From: Datisca glomerata | Taxonomy: Eukaryota; Streptophyta; Magnoliopsida; Cucurbitales; Datiscaceae | Assembly (NCBI GenBank): GCA_003255025.1 | Contig: QANY01008720.1 | Coordinates: forward strand, 1,976,899 to 2,040,898 | Direction of reading: 5' to 3' | DNA length: 64,000 nt | Shown here: positions 36,530 through 46,805 of the stretch, piece after piece | Numbering within the stretch: the stretch's first letter is position 1 | Layout: every line of letters begins with the position of its first letter | The notes under the pieces: model-generated | Told to the model about the DNA's origin: nothing | Database searches by the model: none | Seen by the model: the letters and a program-made list of their open reading frames with translations, nothing else | Program-made: the position numbers and the translations under genes

Positions 36530-38956
36530 CGATGGCGCCCCCTACATGGAACAACAACAGTCACGCATCAATCAATCCTACTACTAACCCTCCAGCAACT
36601 ATGGTGGAGATGTTTCAAGAGTTCTTGGAATTGTTAAGGCAGATGGCGACAACTCGCCCGACACAATAAGTACAACAACCACAGCAAACATCAGTGGACA
36701 TACAGTTGATACAGACCTTCAGGAGGCTGAATCCACCTGAATTTGATGGCCATTCATCTGATCCACTGCTAGCTAATGAATCGATTGCAAGACTGGAGCA
36801 GATTTTCAAGTTTATGCCATGTTCTGAGATTCATATGGTTGTTTGTGCAACATTTATGCTGACACGGGAGGCTAAAAAATGATGGGAGCTCATACGGAGA
36901 ACTCATGACATCGACAGTAATCCAGTGGCATGGGATCGTTTCAAGGAACTTTTCCTTGAAAAATATTTTCCGATCACGGTCAGAATAGAGAAGGAGGCCG
37001 AATTTCTCAGACTTACGCAAGGAGCTATGAGTGTAACTAAATACGAGCGGAAGTTTGAAGAATTGTCTCGATACGCCACGCACTATGTGGATAACGAGAT
37101 AAGAAAGGCTCGAACTTTTGAAAGAGGACTGAGTCTAGAGATTAAGGGTTCAATGTCACTTCTTAAGCATACCACCTACGCAGCGGTGGTTGAGGTAGCT
37201 TTACTGATGGAACAGAATCTTCCACTACACCACCTCGGTCAGAGCAATCATTTCATGGAAAGAGAAAATTATAGAATTCCAATCAGGGTCCTCATAATGC
37301 AAAAAGTCAGATGATCAAATCAAATCCCTTAAGTGCTACATGTAACAAACATCATGTTGGTCAATGTTTTAAGGCGATCAATGCTTGCTTTAAGTGTGGA
37401 AAGACTGGACATTACCTCAAACAGTGCCCTATGCTTTCTCATGGACAGACTAGTGATGTTGTTGGTGGTAGAGCTAAATGAAGTGTTTTCGCATTAACTC
37501 TCCAGGAACCTGAGCAGTCGGATGGAGTTGTGGCATGTACATTACTTGTATTAGGACATTTAGCTTCCACATTGATTGATTCTGGATCCACGCATTCTTT
37601 TATTTCTATTTTGTTTGTAACTCATGCATCATTGCCTGTTGTGCCTTTGGGTTTTGAATTATATTTTTCTATGCCTTCTGGAGCTTCCCTCTTAGCTAAT
37701 AAGGCAATAGAGAGTTATTCAGTGATGATTACAGATAATGTTATGTGTGCTAGACTTATAGTCCTAGGGATGCATGATTTTGATGTAATCCTAGGGATGG
37801 ATTGGTTGGTTGCAAATTATGCCAACATAGGATTGTTATTGAGAAGAAGTTCGATTCCTACATCCTAGTAGGCCTAGCTTCAAGTTTAGGGGATCCAAGC
37901 AATGCTCAATACTGAAGGTTATATCTGCTTTGTGGGCACAGTGCCTAATTGATCGTGGTAACTGGGGTTACTTAGTATCTGTTGTGGATATAACTAAGAC
38001 ACATGTTGATATTGGATTGGTTCCGGTCCTTTCTGATTTCTTGGATGTTTTTCCTGATGATTTTCCGGGACTTCCTCCTCCTCGAGAGACGGATTTTCAT
38101 ATTGAGTTGGTACCAGGCACTGTCCCTATATCTAAACCTCCGTATCGTATGGCTCTTGCAGAGTTGAAAGAACTTAAAGATCAACTTCAAGAATTACTGG
38201 ATAAGGGTTTCATAAGACACAGTATTTCACCTTGGGGTACTCCAGTGTTATTTGTTAAAAAGAAAGATAGATCAATGAGGCTATGCATTGACTACAGGGA
38301 ATTAAATAAAGTCACTATTAAGAATAAGTATCCGTTACCCTGCATTGAGGATTTGTTCGATCAACTTTAGGGAGCATCAGTGTTCTCTAAGATTGATTTA
38401 AGATCAGGATACCATCAGCTAAGGATTCGAAATGAGGATATTTCTAAGACAGCGTTTCACACTCGTTACAGTCATTATGAGTTTGTAGTGATGTCGTTTG
38501 GATTAACTAACGCTTCGACAGCCTTTATGGATTTAATGAATAGGGTGTTCAAGGAGTACCTGGATTCTTTTGTGATTGTCTTTATTGATGATATTCTGGT
38601 GGACTCTAGATCGGAGGCCGAACATATGAATCATCTCAGGATTGTTTTGCAAACATTAAGGTTACACCAGTTACATGCCAAATTCCAGAAGTGTGAGTTT
38701 TGGCTTCAGCAAGTGTCATTCCTTCGTCATGTGGTATCTCAAGATGGAATCTCGGTTGACCCATCTAAGATTGAAGCAGTGCTTAGGTGGCCTCAACCGA
38801 TAAATGTTGGGGAAGTTTGCAGTTTTCTGGGTTTAGCAGGATATTACAGAAGGTTTGTTGAATGTTTTTCAAAGATTGCTGTACCACTTACTCAGTTGAC
38901 CAGGAAGAATGCCACCTTTTCTTGGACGGCCAAGTGTGAGAAATATTTTCAGAGCA
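36530..38956 (+). pseudogene. Gypsy gag-pol, gag to RT, decayed
   Basis: Gag from about 36530: an open stretch with N-P-P-E-F-D-G-H (36735) and the retrotransposon gag core WDRFKELFLEKYFP (36931-36972), then a zinc knuckle C-F-K-C-G-K-T-G-H-Y-L-K-Q-C (37390-37431). Protease motif DSGSTHSFIS (37577-37606) and V-I-L-G-M-D-W-L. RT at about 38080-38950 with [10 protein letters not shown] (38280-38310), S-F-G-L-T-N-A, and [10 protein letters not shown] (38578-38607), where both catalytic Asp residues are present. Stops occur in gag (36668, 36880), after gag, in protease (about 37867) and in RT (38368). It ends before RNase H. Confidence 0.9.
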
Positions 38957-40372
38957 ACGAGTCTTGGGGGCACGCCTTGTTCGGAGACCCTTACCGCGTA
39001 TGCACCTTGTACGTTGGATGGTGGTGTATCATCATCCTGGTAGGGTTCCTAAGCAGTGTCATTCATAATCGTGCTATGTGCATTGCTCAGTAACTCTGGA
39101 CGTGTCCACTTGGTATGTTCAGTGTTCTTACAATGGCCACATCGACTGGCTATTAGCCATGGTTTACTGGAGTTGGCACCTTGGCTGCCAATTTCTCTTT
39201 ACAATTATTGGGTCTTATATAAGGCCTATTTTAGTATTGCACTATCCGCGTGTATCTCATCTTGGACATTCACAACCTTCTCGTTCCACAAGGTTTCATA
39301 CTTCGCACACAACATTCCAAGCTCCACTTTGGCCCAAGTTGACCATTCATTTTTCTTTGCTGCAAAGTCAGCAAACCTACTGGCAACTTACTAGATCGAA
39401 TCGTACCAAAGCAATATCGCTCATCTATATCCGATTAGAAGGGATTGGCTGCTTGGCAACATATGAGTCTTTTTAATGATCCATCATCAATGTGTATGCA
39501 CATGCTTAAGATCATGTGCAACTGTTCTGTTTTTATAACAGTGAACACGTGACTACACAGTGTCCCCCATGATTCAAACTTGCCACAGATGAACTTTAAT
39601 GTATCAAGTTGTTGTTTGCATGTCACTACGTATGTATCATTCGGCTCCCCCCAAACTCGACCAACGAATATTTTCGATCCTCCCCATCATGCATCATACC
39701 ACAAACTATAAAGGTTACCTGACCCTTAATCTCCTTGCGCAGAAGTTAAAACAATTTTCGTGTGTACGTATTTACCACATGTTTCTCTAACGTGCACAAA
39801 GTATGTCTGCAACACTGGTGTATCATTTGTCAACTTAAAATCATCCAACCTTTTAGTGTGTCCAATACGTGCCAACGCTAGATCGAATTGTAGTACAAAT
39901 TCAAGTAGTTTAGAGTGACGTTGAATGAATCAATTGAGATATACGTTCATACCATCTGATAAATGCGTAGTTCTCATACCAACAAATAATTTTCCATGTT
40001 GAAAGGCCTCTGAACAAGGTTTCCGCTTCACATAAATCCATTTATCCCATTTATTTTAACTAATGTTGAAGGATTGGAGCGAGCGATCACATTTATCATC
40101 GAACTTCTCCTCACTCAGGACATCAAACATTATTGTCTTGAAGGCTTAAAAAATTACGGGTTCTGCACATTTGATTAAGCATTTCATTCAAGGTTATATG
40201 GGAAATGGTGATGATTAAAATATGGGGAGTACCATCTTGATTTCTTATTTTTCCCATTTATTTTAATTAACATTGCCTTATCGTCATCCATAACGACCGA
40301 TTAAGGCATCTTATTTTTCATTGCATCCAAAAAAGTCACTAATACCTTCTATTTGTTTCAACAGTCTTGTAA
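38957..40372 (-). pseudogene. FAR1-like / MULE transposase fragment, decayed
   Basis: Read on the minus strand from 40372 downward, in shifting frames: a transposase core with S-V-V-M-D-D-D-K-A-M (about 40285), then a F-V-G-M-R-T-T-H-L-S-D-G-M-N-V-Y-L segment (about 39985-39930), L-A-L-A-R-I-G-H-T-K (about 39870), a SWIM-type zinc segment with C-G-K-F-E-S-W-G-T-L-C-S-H-V (39540-39600), and a C-G-H-C-...-H knuckle near 39140. This order is typical of FAR1/FHY3-type proteins domesticated from Mutator-like transposases. Frequent stops make it non-functional. Whether it came from a FAR1-related gene or a MULE is not decidable here. Confidence 0.65.
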
Positions 40373-40373
40373 T

Positions 40374-40617
40374 ACCCCGAACCTATTCAGGGATATTTAA
40401 ATAATATAATAATTATTATTTATAAGATAAGTGTTATTTTTTTTTGAAGTTTTGAATTTAACAACACCCCTTTGTTTTTGCATCTTTTATCTCATTATCT
40501 CCTATTTACTTCAACCTAAATGCTCAAAATATATTTCCCTTTTATTCTATTTACGTGAAGGCAAAAAACCCATCTCTCTAATATTCAAGGGAAAATAACA
40601 GGAAAAGATAGTTTTTT
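40374..40617. repeat. Possible LTR-end fragment
   Basis: Begins TGTAATACCCCGAACC, a start typical of plant gypsy LTRs. No partner LTR, primer site or internal region was found, so it would be a truncated or solo LTR piece. Confidence 0.35.
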
Positions 40618-40781
40618 GGGGTGGAGTTGCAAAAATGGCCAAAAAAAATTTATTTGCAAAAATGGCCGAAATATGACCGTGGTAAAAAATTTATTTACCA
40701 AACTCATACTGATAAGTAAATAGTTTACCATATTTTGAATACAACTTGAGCTCGAAAATGGGCCATCTTTGCAGTTCTCCC
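40618..40781. mobile_element. Small MITE, 164 bp
   Basis: Termini GGGTGGAGTTGCAAAAATGG and, at the other end, CCATCTTTGCAGTTCTCCC form an imperfect inverted repeat of about 22 bp. Inside, GCAAAAATGGCC is repeated. Non-coding. Flanks (TAGTTTTTT / TACTTTTCA) could be a poor 9-bp duplication as in Mutator-like MITEs, but this is weak. Confidence 0.5.
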
Positions 40782-41105
40782 TACTTTTCAACCCCTTTCA
40801 AAATAATAAATACATGCCTCTCTCTTCAATTACTTTTTCTCTTAACCGACACTTTTTCATCAAAACTCATTTCAATTCATTTAGCAGCCTCCTCCACAAT
40901 TGTCTCACGCGGCCAAGTGAAATCATTTCTTTTTGTTTCGTTCTTCACCTTACTCAACGTCACATTGTCATCATTCTAAATCCAGTTAGTCTTCTTCTTT
41001 CTTCTTTCTCATCTTCCTCTTTCTGATTTAATTCGCGCCCTCTCGAAATTTCTTCTATAAATTCCAGCAAAGCTTTTCTTCTCCAAGGCTCTTCTCTGTG
41101 CTTCA
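40782..41105. other. CT-rich intergenic sequence
   Basis: Pyrimidine-rich; several short overlapping open frames encode Phe/Ser/Leu-rich low-complexity peptides with no domain. It could be a promoter or 5' leader of a lost gene. No gene is supported. Confidence 0.35.
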
Positions 41106-41186
41106 TCGTTGTAAAGGAAAAAATCACCTTTTTGAGAATCGGTCGTGAATTTCTTACATCATAATATGAGAATCAAGAGAATAATT

Positions 41187-41225
<39 letters not shown>

Positions 41226-41670
41226 TAATGACACCATGATTTACATGGAAAACCCTTAAAGGGAAGAAAAACCACGGGGAGATTTTGATAGTATTTCATT
41301 ATGGAAAAAGGGTTTACAAGGCTAATAAATGTTGAAAGTTGTTGTCATGTGTTGTCTCTATTTATAGACCTTTAATTGGTTACATAGTATCTGATACAAC
41401 TTATCTAATACTATCTGAAAATAGGAACAACAGAATATTTTCTGAGATCTAGCTTATCAACAATAACAAGCAAGTGAATCTAGACCGCCTGATCAATCTA
41501 ATGGTCTTGATTAGCTTCTCTTTGGATTGTCACAACAGTAATCCATGTATTTTCATCTGATTGGTCAGTTCTCGCTCTATCTTATCTTCGACAGAGTTTT
41601 CAATATAGATCTTTTCACGGGTCATGTGAAATTATTCATGTTCACATGTGTCATGTGAAATTATTCCTGT
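41106..41670 (-). repeat. LTR copy in minus orientation (left arm of inverted pair)
   Basis: Reverse complement of 44633-45148 with moderate divergence. On the minus strand it begins near TGTGAACATGAATAATTTC (or slightly earlier at TGAACAGG, preceded by the purine tract AATGGGGGTAAA) and ends TTTTTTCCTTTACA. It has a TATA-like CTATAAATAGAGACAAC and a CCGTGG-TTTTTC block followed by AAACCCTT, features of a retrotransposon LTR with promoter and R-U5. A (GA)n run lies at 41189-41221. Confidence 0.65.
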
Positions 41671-41956
41671 TCATTTACCCCCATTAAACTTGATGATGTA
41701 TTTCTTCATTCAGGTGTAATGATTTGATTCTTTGATCCTTTACATTAAATTCATTGGGACCTGCAATAATAATGATTTGTAAAAGTTATCAACAGTTATA
41801 TAGAGTTACTTTATCGACTGACGTGCATTTGAGGGTTGCATGTGCTTTCTTTTATTTCATTCTCATGTTCTCATAATGGTCTGTTCTAACGGTTTTAATT
41901 CTCATTCTCGCTAAGAATATGACTTGGCTCTCTAATTACCATTTTCATTAAAAGCC

Positions 41957-42340
41957 TGATCTGATGCTTCAATCTTTGATCCTGATAAAAATCTTATTTG
42001 GTGCTCGATTTCCAGCTTTGCTAAGAGGTCCGATCTAGCGCTCGATTTCCATCTTCCTCAAGAGGTTTGATCTGGCACTTGATTTCCATCTTCCCCAAGA
42101 GGTCTGATATGGTGCCCCAATTCCGTTCTCGCTAGGGGGTCTGGTATGGAGCTCGATTCCGTTCTCTCTAGGAGATCTGGTCTTGAGCTTAATTCCATTC
42201 TCGTTAGGAGGTCTGGTCTAGAGCTTCAAATTCTATTTTCTCTACAAGATCTGATATGGAGCGTGGTTTCTACTTTCACTACAAGATCTGATCTGGAGCT
42301 TGGTTTCATTCTCATTGGGGGTCTATTTCGACGCTTCAGA
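41957..42340. repeat. 37-bp tandem repeat, about 9 copies
   Basis: Units of the type GATCTGGNGCTCGATTTCC-ATCTTC-NCAAGAGGT recur with starts near 42032, 42069, 42106, 42143, 42179, 42215, 42253 and 42290, spacings 36-38. The copies are diverged, so the array is old. The open frame at 42146-42358 only reflects this periodicity. Confidence 0.85.
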
Positions 42341-42974
42341 TTTGTTATGACGTTTTGACACTCTCCAATCATTTTTTTCATCGCTTCCTGTCCTTCTCAT
42401 TGAGGATGCAGCTTCCAATCCTTCTATTGAAGATGTTATCGTTGATGGAACCCTATTCCATACATAGCAAATTTTCTTTTTCCTTTATTTGTAATTCTTT
42501 TTCTGTTGTCACTTTTTTCCGTTCACAGGGACTAGTTTGTTTGAAGATGACTTCTAGTCCTCTTTCGAGAACAACTACTGATTGTGGAGTTCCTTCAGTT
42601 TCCTTTTGCTACAAGCTCATTGATAGAGTTTTCTGACTTTCTTCAAACAGGCTCATTGATAGAGTTTATCCCGTTTCTTTATTTTTCTTTTCCTTCTCTC
42701 AGACGTTAAGATATGTGACAAGAATGTTGTACAAGAACAATAACATAATAATTTTTTGAATTGAGTAAGAAATGAGTGTACCATTTTATAGTTTCATTGT
42801 AGGAGTTTGACTTTGATGTCTCACTTCCATTGATTGAATTTCTCTCGTTTCCTTGTTTTTCTTTTTCCTTATCTTGTTTTGTATTTTTCCTTTGTACTTC
42901 AGCTTCAATCAATGTAAATACTCTGTTTGTGCAATTTTTCTTCTATTGAACTCTCTTTTTGTTGTATTGTTTTT

Positions 42975-43600
42975 TCAAGGATTTAGGTTCAAATAAATAA
43001 CCATGGCACCGTCTTCGTTCTAAAAGAATGAATTACGAACTATCATTTTCTTTTGAGAGAAGGATTTAGGTTTAAATAAAAAATCATGACCTCGTTTCTG
43101 CTTTAAAAAGGACTTACGAACTGCCCGTTTTCTTTTGAGATGAGGACTTAGGTTCAAATAAAAAACCATGACCCCATTTTTATTTTCCACATTGTGGGAG
43201 AATCTCTCACGAACTGTCTACTCCCAAGGACTTAGGTTCAAATAAAGAACCATGGCCCCGTCTTCATTCTGAGAGTATGACTTATGAACTTTCGTTTTCT
43301 TTTTAGAGAATGACTTAGATTTAAATAAAAAACCATGGCCCCATTTCCGCTTCAAGATGGACTTACGAACTACCTATTTTCTTTTGAGAGGAGTACTTAG
43401 GTTCAAATAAAAAATCATAGACTCATTTTTACTTTGAAAGGGATTTACAAACTATTCATTTTCTTTTGAGATGAGGACTAAGGTTCAAATAAAGAATCAT
43501 GGCCTCATTTTTCATTTGAGAGGGATTTACAAACTGTCAATTTTCTTTTGAGAGTAGGACTTCGGTTCAAATAAAGAACCGTTGCACGTAATAAGCTTTC
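42975..43600. repeat. 83-bp tandem repeat, about 8 copies
   Basis: Units centred on GGACTTAGGTTCAAATAAA-AACCATGGCCCC, with CTTACGAACT and TTTTCTTTTGAGAG in between. The TTAGGTTCAAATAAA word starts at about 42983, 43066, 43148, 43232, 43315, 43397, 43478 and 43561: spacing 81-84. No coding content. Confidence 0.85.
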
Positions 43601-44632
43601 CTGAACAACCTTCATTCAAATTTTCATAACTTTTGTTCGAGAGCTCCAAATCGAGTTTTTTTCTAAATAGTACCAACGAGAGCCTCCATACCTTTTGTTT
43701 TAGAGCTTCAAATTGATTTTCATGAAATTAATCACAAATTAGATTTTCATATCTTTTCGTTGATATAAGATTCATCATGTAGTTGGCCTCTAGTAAATGT
43801 AGTTTAATTTCTGAATTCAAGGTTCTGCATAATCTGTTTTCTTGAGCAGCCTCCATGATAATTGTCATAATATTTTCTCAAGAATACCAAATCAAGTTCT
43901 GCAAAATTCCTAAAGAAGTAGACATCTATATCTTTCTAACGATATATTATTTGCTATGTGATAATATATAAATTGATAAAGTCTAAAAATTAAACTTGCA
44001 AAGCGTTTATAGGTTTACTTTCCTAAACGGCACCCACAAAAATTACCATAGCATTTGATCGGGAGTTTCAAATTGAATTCCGTAAAATTATTCATAAAAT
44101 AGATTTTCGTATCTTTCCATTGATATAATATTTGTCATACAGTTGGTCCCCAGTAAATGTAGTTTAATTTCTGAATTCAAGGTTCTGCATAATCTATTTT
44201 TATGAGCAGCCTCTTCGATAATTGTCATAATATTTTCTCAAGAACTCCAAATCAAGTTATTCAGGAAGCAAACATCTATATCTTTCTAATGATATACTAT
44301 TTGTATGTAGTAATAAATAATATGATACAATCTAAAAATTAAACTTGGAAAGCGTTTATAGGTTTACTTTCCTAAACAACACCAACAAAAATTACCATAG
44401 TTTTTTATCAGGAGCTTCAAATTGATTTTCGTAAAATTCTTCATGAGGTAGACTTCTATATCTTCATAATAATAAATGATTCTCCATGTGGTTAGTTCCC
44501 AATTGATGTAATATAATTTCCCAAATAGAACTATACTGCAAATCATATATCGTTTGAAAGATATGGAAATTAGCTTCTTGAGAAATTTTACGGAACTCAA
44601 TTTGGAACTTCGAGACAAAAGTTCACATGACA
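43600..44632. repeat. About 355-bp tandem repeat, 2-3 diverged copies
   Basis: Blocks sharing AGTAAATGTAGTTTAATTTC, GAATTCAAGGTTCTGCATAA and AATTGTCATAATATTTTC occur near 43795 and 44152, and blocks sharing GCGTTTATAGGTTTACTTTC near 43998 and 44350. A partial, more diverged copy precedes them. It also recurs in shorter form as CTCCAAATC-like phrases, reminiscent of leader regions of plant retrotransposons. Confidence 0.75.
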
Positions 44633-45148
44633 TGTGTGAACATGAATAATTTCACATGACACGTGACAAGATCTAGATAGAAAACTCCATCGAAGAGAAG
44701 ATAGAGCAAGAACCGTCCAATCATATGAAAGTACATGGATTGCTGATGTGACAATCCAAAGAGAAGCTAATCAAGACCGTTGGATTGCTCAGAAAATATA
44801 GATCCACTTGGTTATTATTGTTGATAAGCTAGATCTCAGAGAATATTCTATTGTTCCTGTTTTCAGTTATAATTAGATAAGTTGTATCAGATTCTATGTA
44901 ACCGATTGAAGGCCAATAAATAGAGACAACACACGACAACAACTCTCAACACTCATTAGCTTTGTAAACCCTTTATCCATAATGAAATACTATCAAAATC
45001 TTCCCGTGATTTTTCTTCCCTTTAAGAGCTTTCACGTAAATCATGGTGTTATTATTCTCTCTCTCTCTAAATTATTCTCTTAATTTTCATACTATGATGT
45101 AAGAAATGCATGACTGATTCTCAAAGATGGAGGATTTTTTCCTTGACA
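44633..45148 (+). repeat. LTR copy in plus orientation (right arm of inverted pair)
   Basis: Begins TGTGAACATGAATAATTTC and ends TTTTTTCCTTGACA; inverted relative to 41106-41670. Contains CCAATAAATAGAGACAACAC, AATGAAATACTATCAAAATC and a short CT run matching the GA run of the left arm. The two arms therefore point outward. Whether this is one rearranged element or two solo LTRs is discussed as a finding. Confidence 0.65.
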
Positions 45149-45744
45149 GTCGTCACCTCTGTCACTCTTCATCTAGTAAGCTTCGTTTCTCTGTTTTCTC
45201 TATCTCTCATTCCCTCTCGTTCTCCATTCACTGGCTCTCTCTCGTCCATGTCCCTCTCTCTATTCCTGTTTCAATTCTCTGCATCCTCTAGCTTTGTACT
45301 GCCAGCAGAAGCTTTGGCCTTCATCTCCCTCACCACACCTCTTTATCTCAATTTTTTTATTAGCTGAATAAATGGGTGTTTTAAACAATTTTGTTAAATA
45401 TGTTTTTGTAAGTTTTTGTTTAAAAAGTTTTGTTCGGTCCTATAGTTAATGTTTGCTTTTGATGCCGTGATCTTCTCATTCATTCGGGTAGAGTTTGGTT
45501 TTGTTGAGATCATCTTTTCTGTGCTTCAGACATTGTTCTCAGTCTTGTTTAGATATTTTCTTCAAACATTGATTCTACCTTTGTGTTTTTCCACGAGGCC
45601 ATTTAATATTGGAGTCTTTTTATAATATTGGTAAGAAATTTCCCATACTCATGTTGGTCATTATGATATTTGGATTATTTTGAGCAATCGGATCACATAA
45701 GACCCAACCGATCATAAGTCAAAATTTTTAATTTTTTTTCAAAA
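45149..45744. other. Intergenic, nothing recognised
   Basis: CT-rich at first (45170-45300), then AT-rich. The open frame at 45110-45367 overlaps the LTR arm and encodes only Ser/Leu/Phe-rich sequence; not accepted as a gene. Confidence 0.4.
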
Positions 45745-46015
45745 AATGTACAGAAGTTCATCAAAAGGTACAAAATTAATAGTTTTTGAAAGAGTTTACA
45801 AAAAATGTATAGGGTTCACCAAATATATATAAGGGTTCATCTAATGTGGTGGGGTTCATCAAAATGTACAAAATTAATAATTCTTGGAAGGGTTCACAAA
45901 AAATGTATAGAGATCCATCAAATATGTACATAAATTCACTTTGAATATAATGAGGTTCACCAAAACGTATAAAATTAATAATTCTTGAAGTGATTCATAA
46001 AAAATATTTCCGATG
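45745..46015. repeat. 102-bp tandem repeat, about 2.6 copies
   Basis: Units start GGTTCATCAAAANGTACAAAATTAATA at about 45752, 45854 and 45956, each with CACAAAAAATGTATAG in the middle. AT-rich and non-coding. Confidence 0.8.
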
Positions 46016-46084
46016 TAGAGTTGTTTAACATATAATTTTAAAAAAAAATTATTTTGCCCTGTAGTTTCTCCCTTTTTACTGTCT

Positions 46085-46493
46085 TAACGGAAAGAAGACC
46101 AAGTCATTTCTGAGTAAAGAAAACAACTTAATTTTATTATATCTACTTGCAAATTGTGTTTTAACATCATCCGGGTGGTGATGCAACTTATATTTTATGA
46201 GGGAAATCATGATCCTCCATGTTGATATTTTCATGTCAAGATTATAATATTTTTATTTACATGTTTGATTAGCTATGGGCTGATAATAAAAATATTTCTT
46301 ATTTATAATCATGAAAATTAATTGACTCAAAATAGCAGCATTGTTTGATTAGCTATAGGTGATAATAAATTCCGTTTTGTTGGTCAATGCCTCTGTTTCA
46401 TGCCTCGTCATTTGCTATCTTAACTTAGCTATACATAAATAATTCTAACGAAAATTCCTATTTTAATTAGCTACAGGTTGATAATAAAGTGCT
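46085..46493 (-). promoter_or_regulatory. Orphan upstream region of the receptor-kinase array
   Basis: The part 46085-46260 is similar to the distal upstream region of copy B (21830-22010), and 46436-46490 is similar to the sequence upstream of copy C (54062-54118; AATTCTAA-GAAA, TAATTAGCT, AGGTT-ATAATAAAGTG). No receptor exon lies next to it. It is read as the trace of another duplicated unit or of a rearranged spacer. Confidence 0.5.
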
Positions 46494-46498
46494 ACGTT

Positions 46499-46772
46499 TG
46501 TTAAAGATAGTGTTAAAGAAGATAAAGTCTGTTAAGTGTAGTTAGTGGCAGTTTAGTTATTTTCATGTTTTTCTATTATTAGCAGTTAACCTGCTTCTTA
46601 TTTATATACTCTGTTTAGTTTTCTGTTTAATGGTTAATGAGAAGTATTCTTTCACTCAATGCTCTTCTCTCTTTCTCTCTTTTTCTTCTTCCTTCTTCTA
46701 TCATCTTCTTCCTTTTAATCTCTTTCTTGATATGTCAAAGATCATCTCTCCTCTCTTGCTTGTATTTCTTCA
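46499..46772 (+). repeat. 5' LTR of compact copia element
   Basis: 274 bp, ends directly before the tRNA-Met primer site. It contains TTATATACTCTGTTTAGTTTTC as a likely TATA region, and a CT-rich R/U5. Confidence 0.92.
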
Positions 46773-46805
46773 TGGTATCAGATCCATCATGACAAATGTC
46801 AAACA

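Larger units (their letters stand above)
35803..38956 (+). mobile_element. Truncated second Tekay-like gypsy element
   Basis: Related to 7354-14836 but cut on both sides. It starts inside the CT tract of the 5' LTR (35803), skips the 3' part of the LTR, and passes at about 36290 into the primer site and gag-pol. It ends abruptly in the RT/RNase H connection at 38956 (after ATTTTCAGAGC), next to an antisense FAR1-type transposase fragment. No 3' LTR. Unlike the first copy it keeps gag and the zinc knuckle, so the two copies together show the internal layout of the family. Confidence 0.85.

Noticed and set aside
42960..43600. Regular 83-bp spacing considered as a CRISPR-like array
   Set aside because: This is a eukaryotic genome; the units are adjacent diverged tandem repeats without unique spacers.
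45110..45367. 85-codon frame near the right LTR arm
   Set aside because: Starts inside the LTR arm and encodes Ser/Leu/Phe-rich low-complexity sequence; no similarity to a known family recognised.
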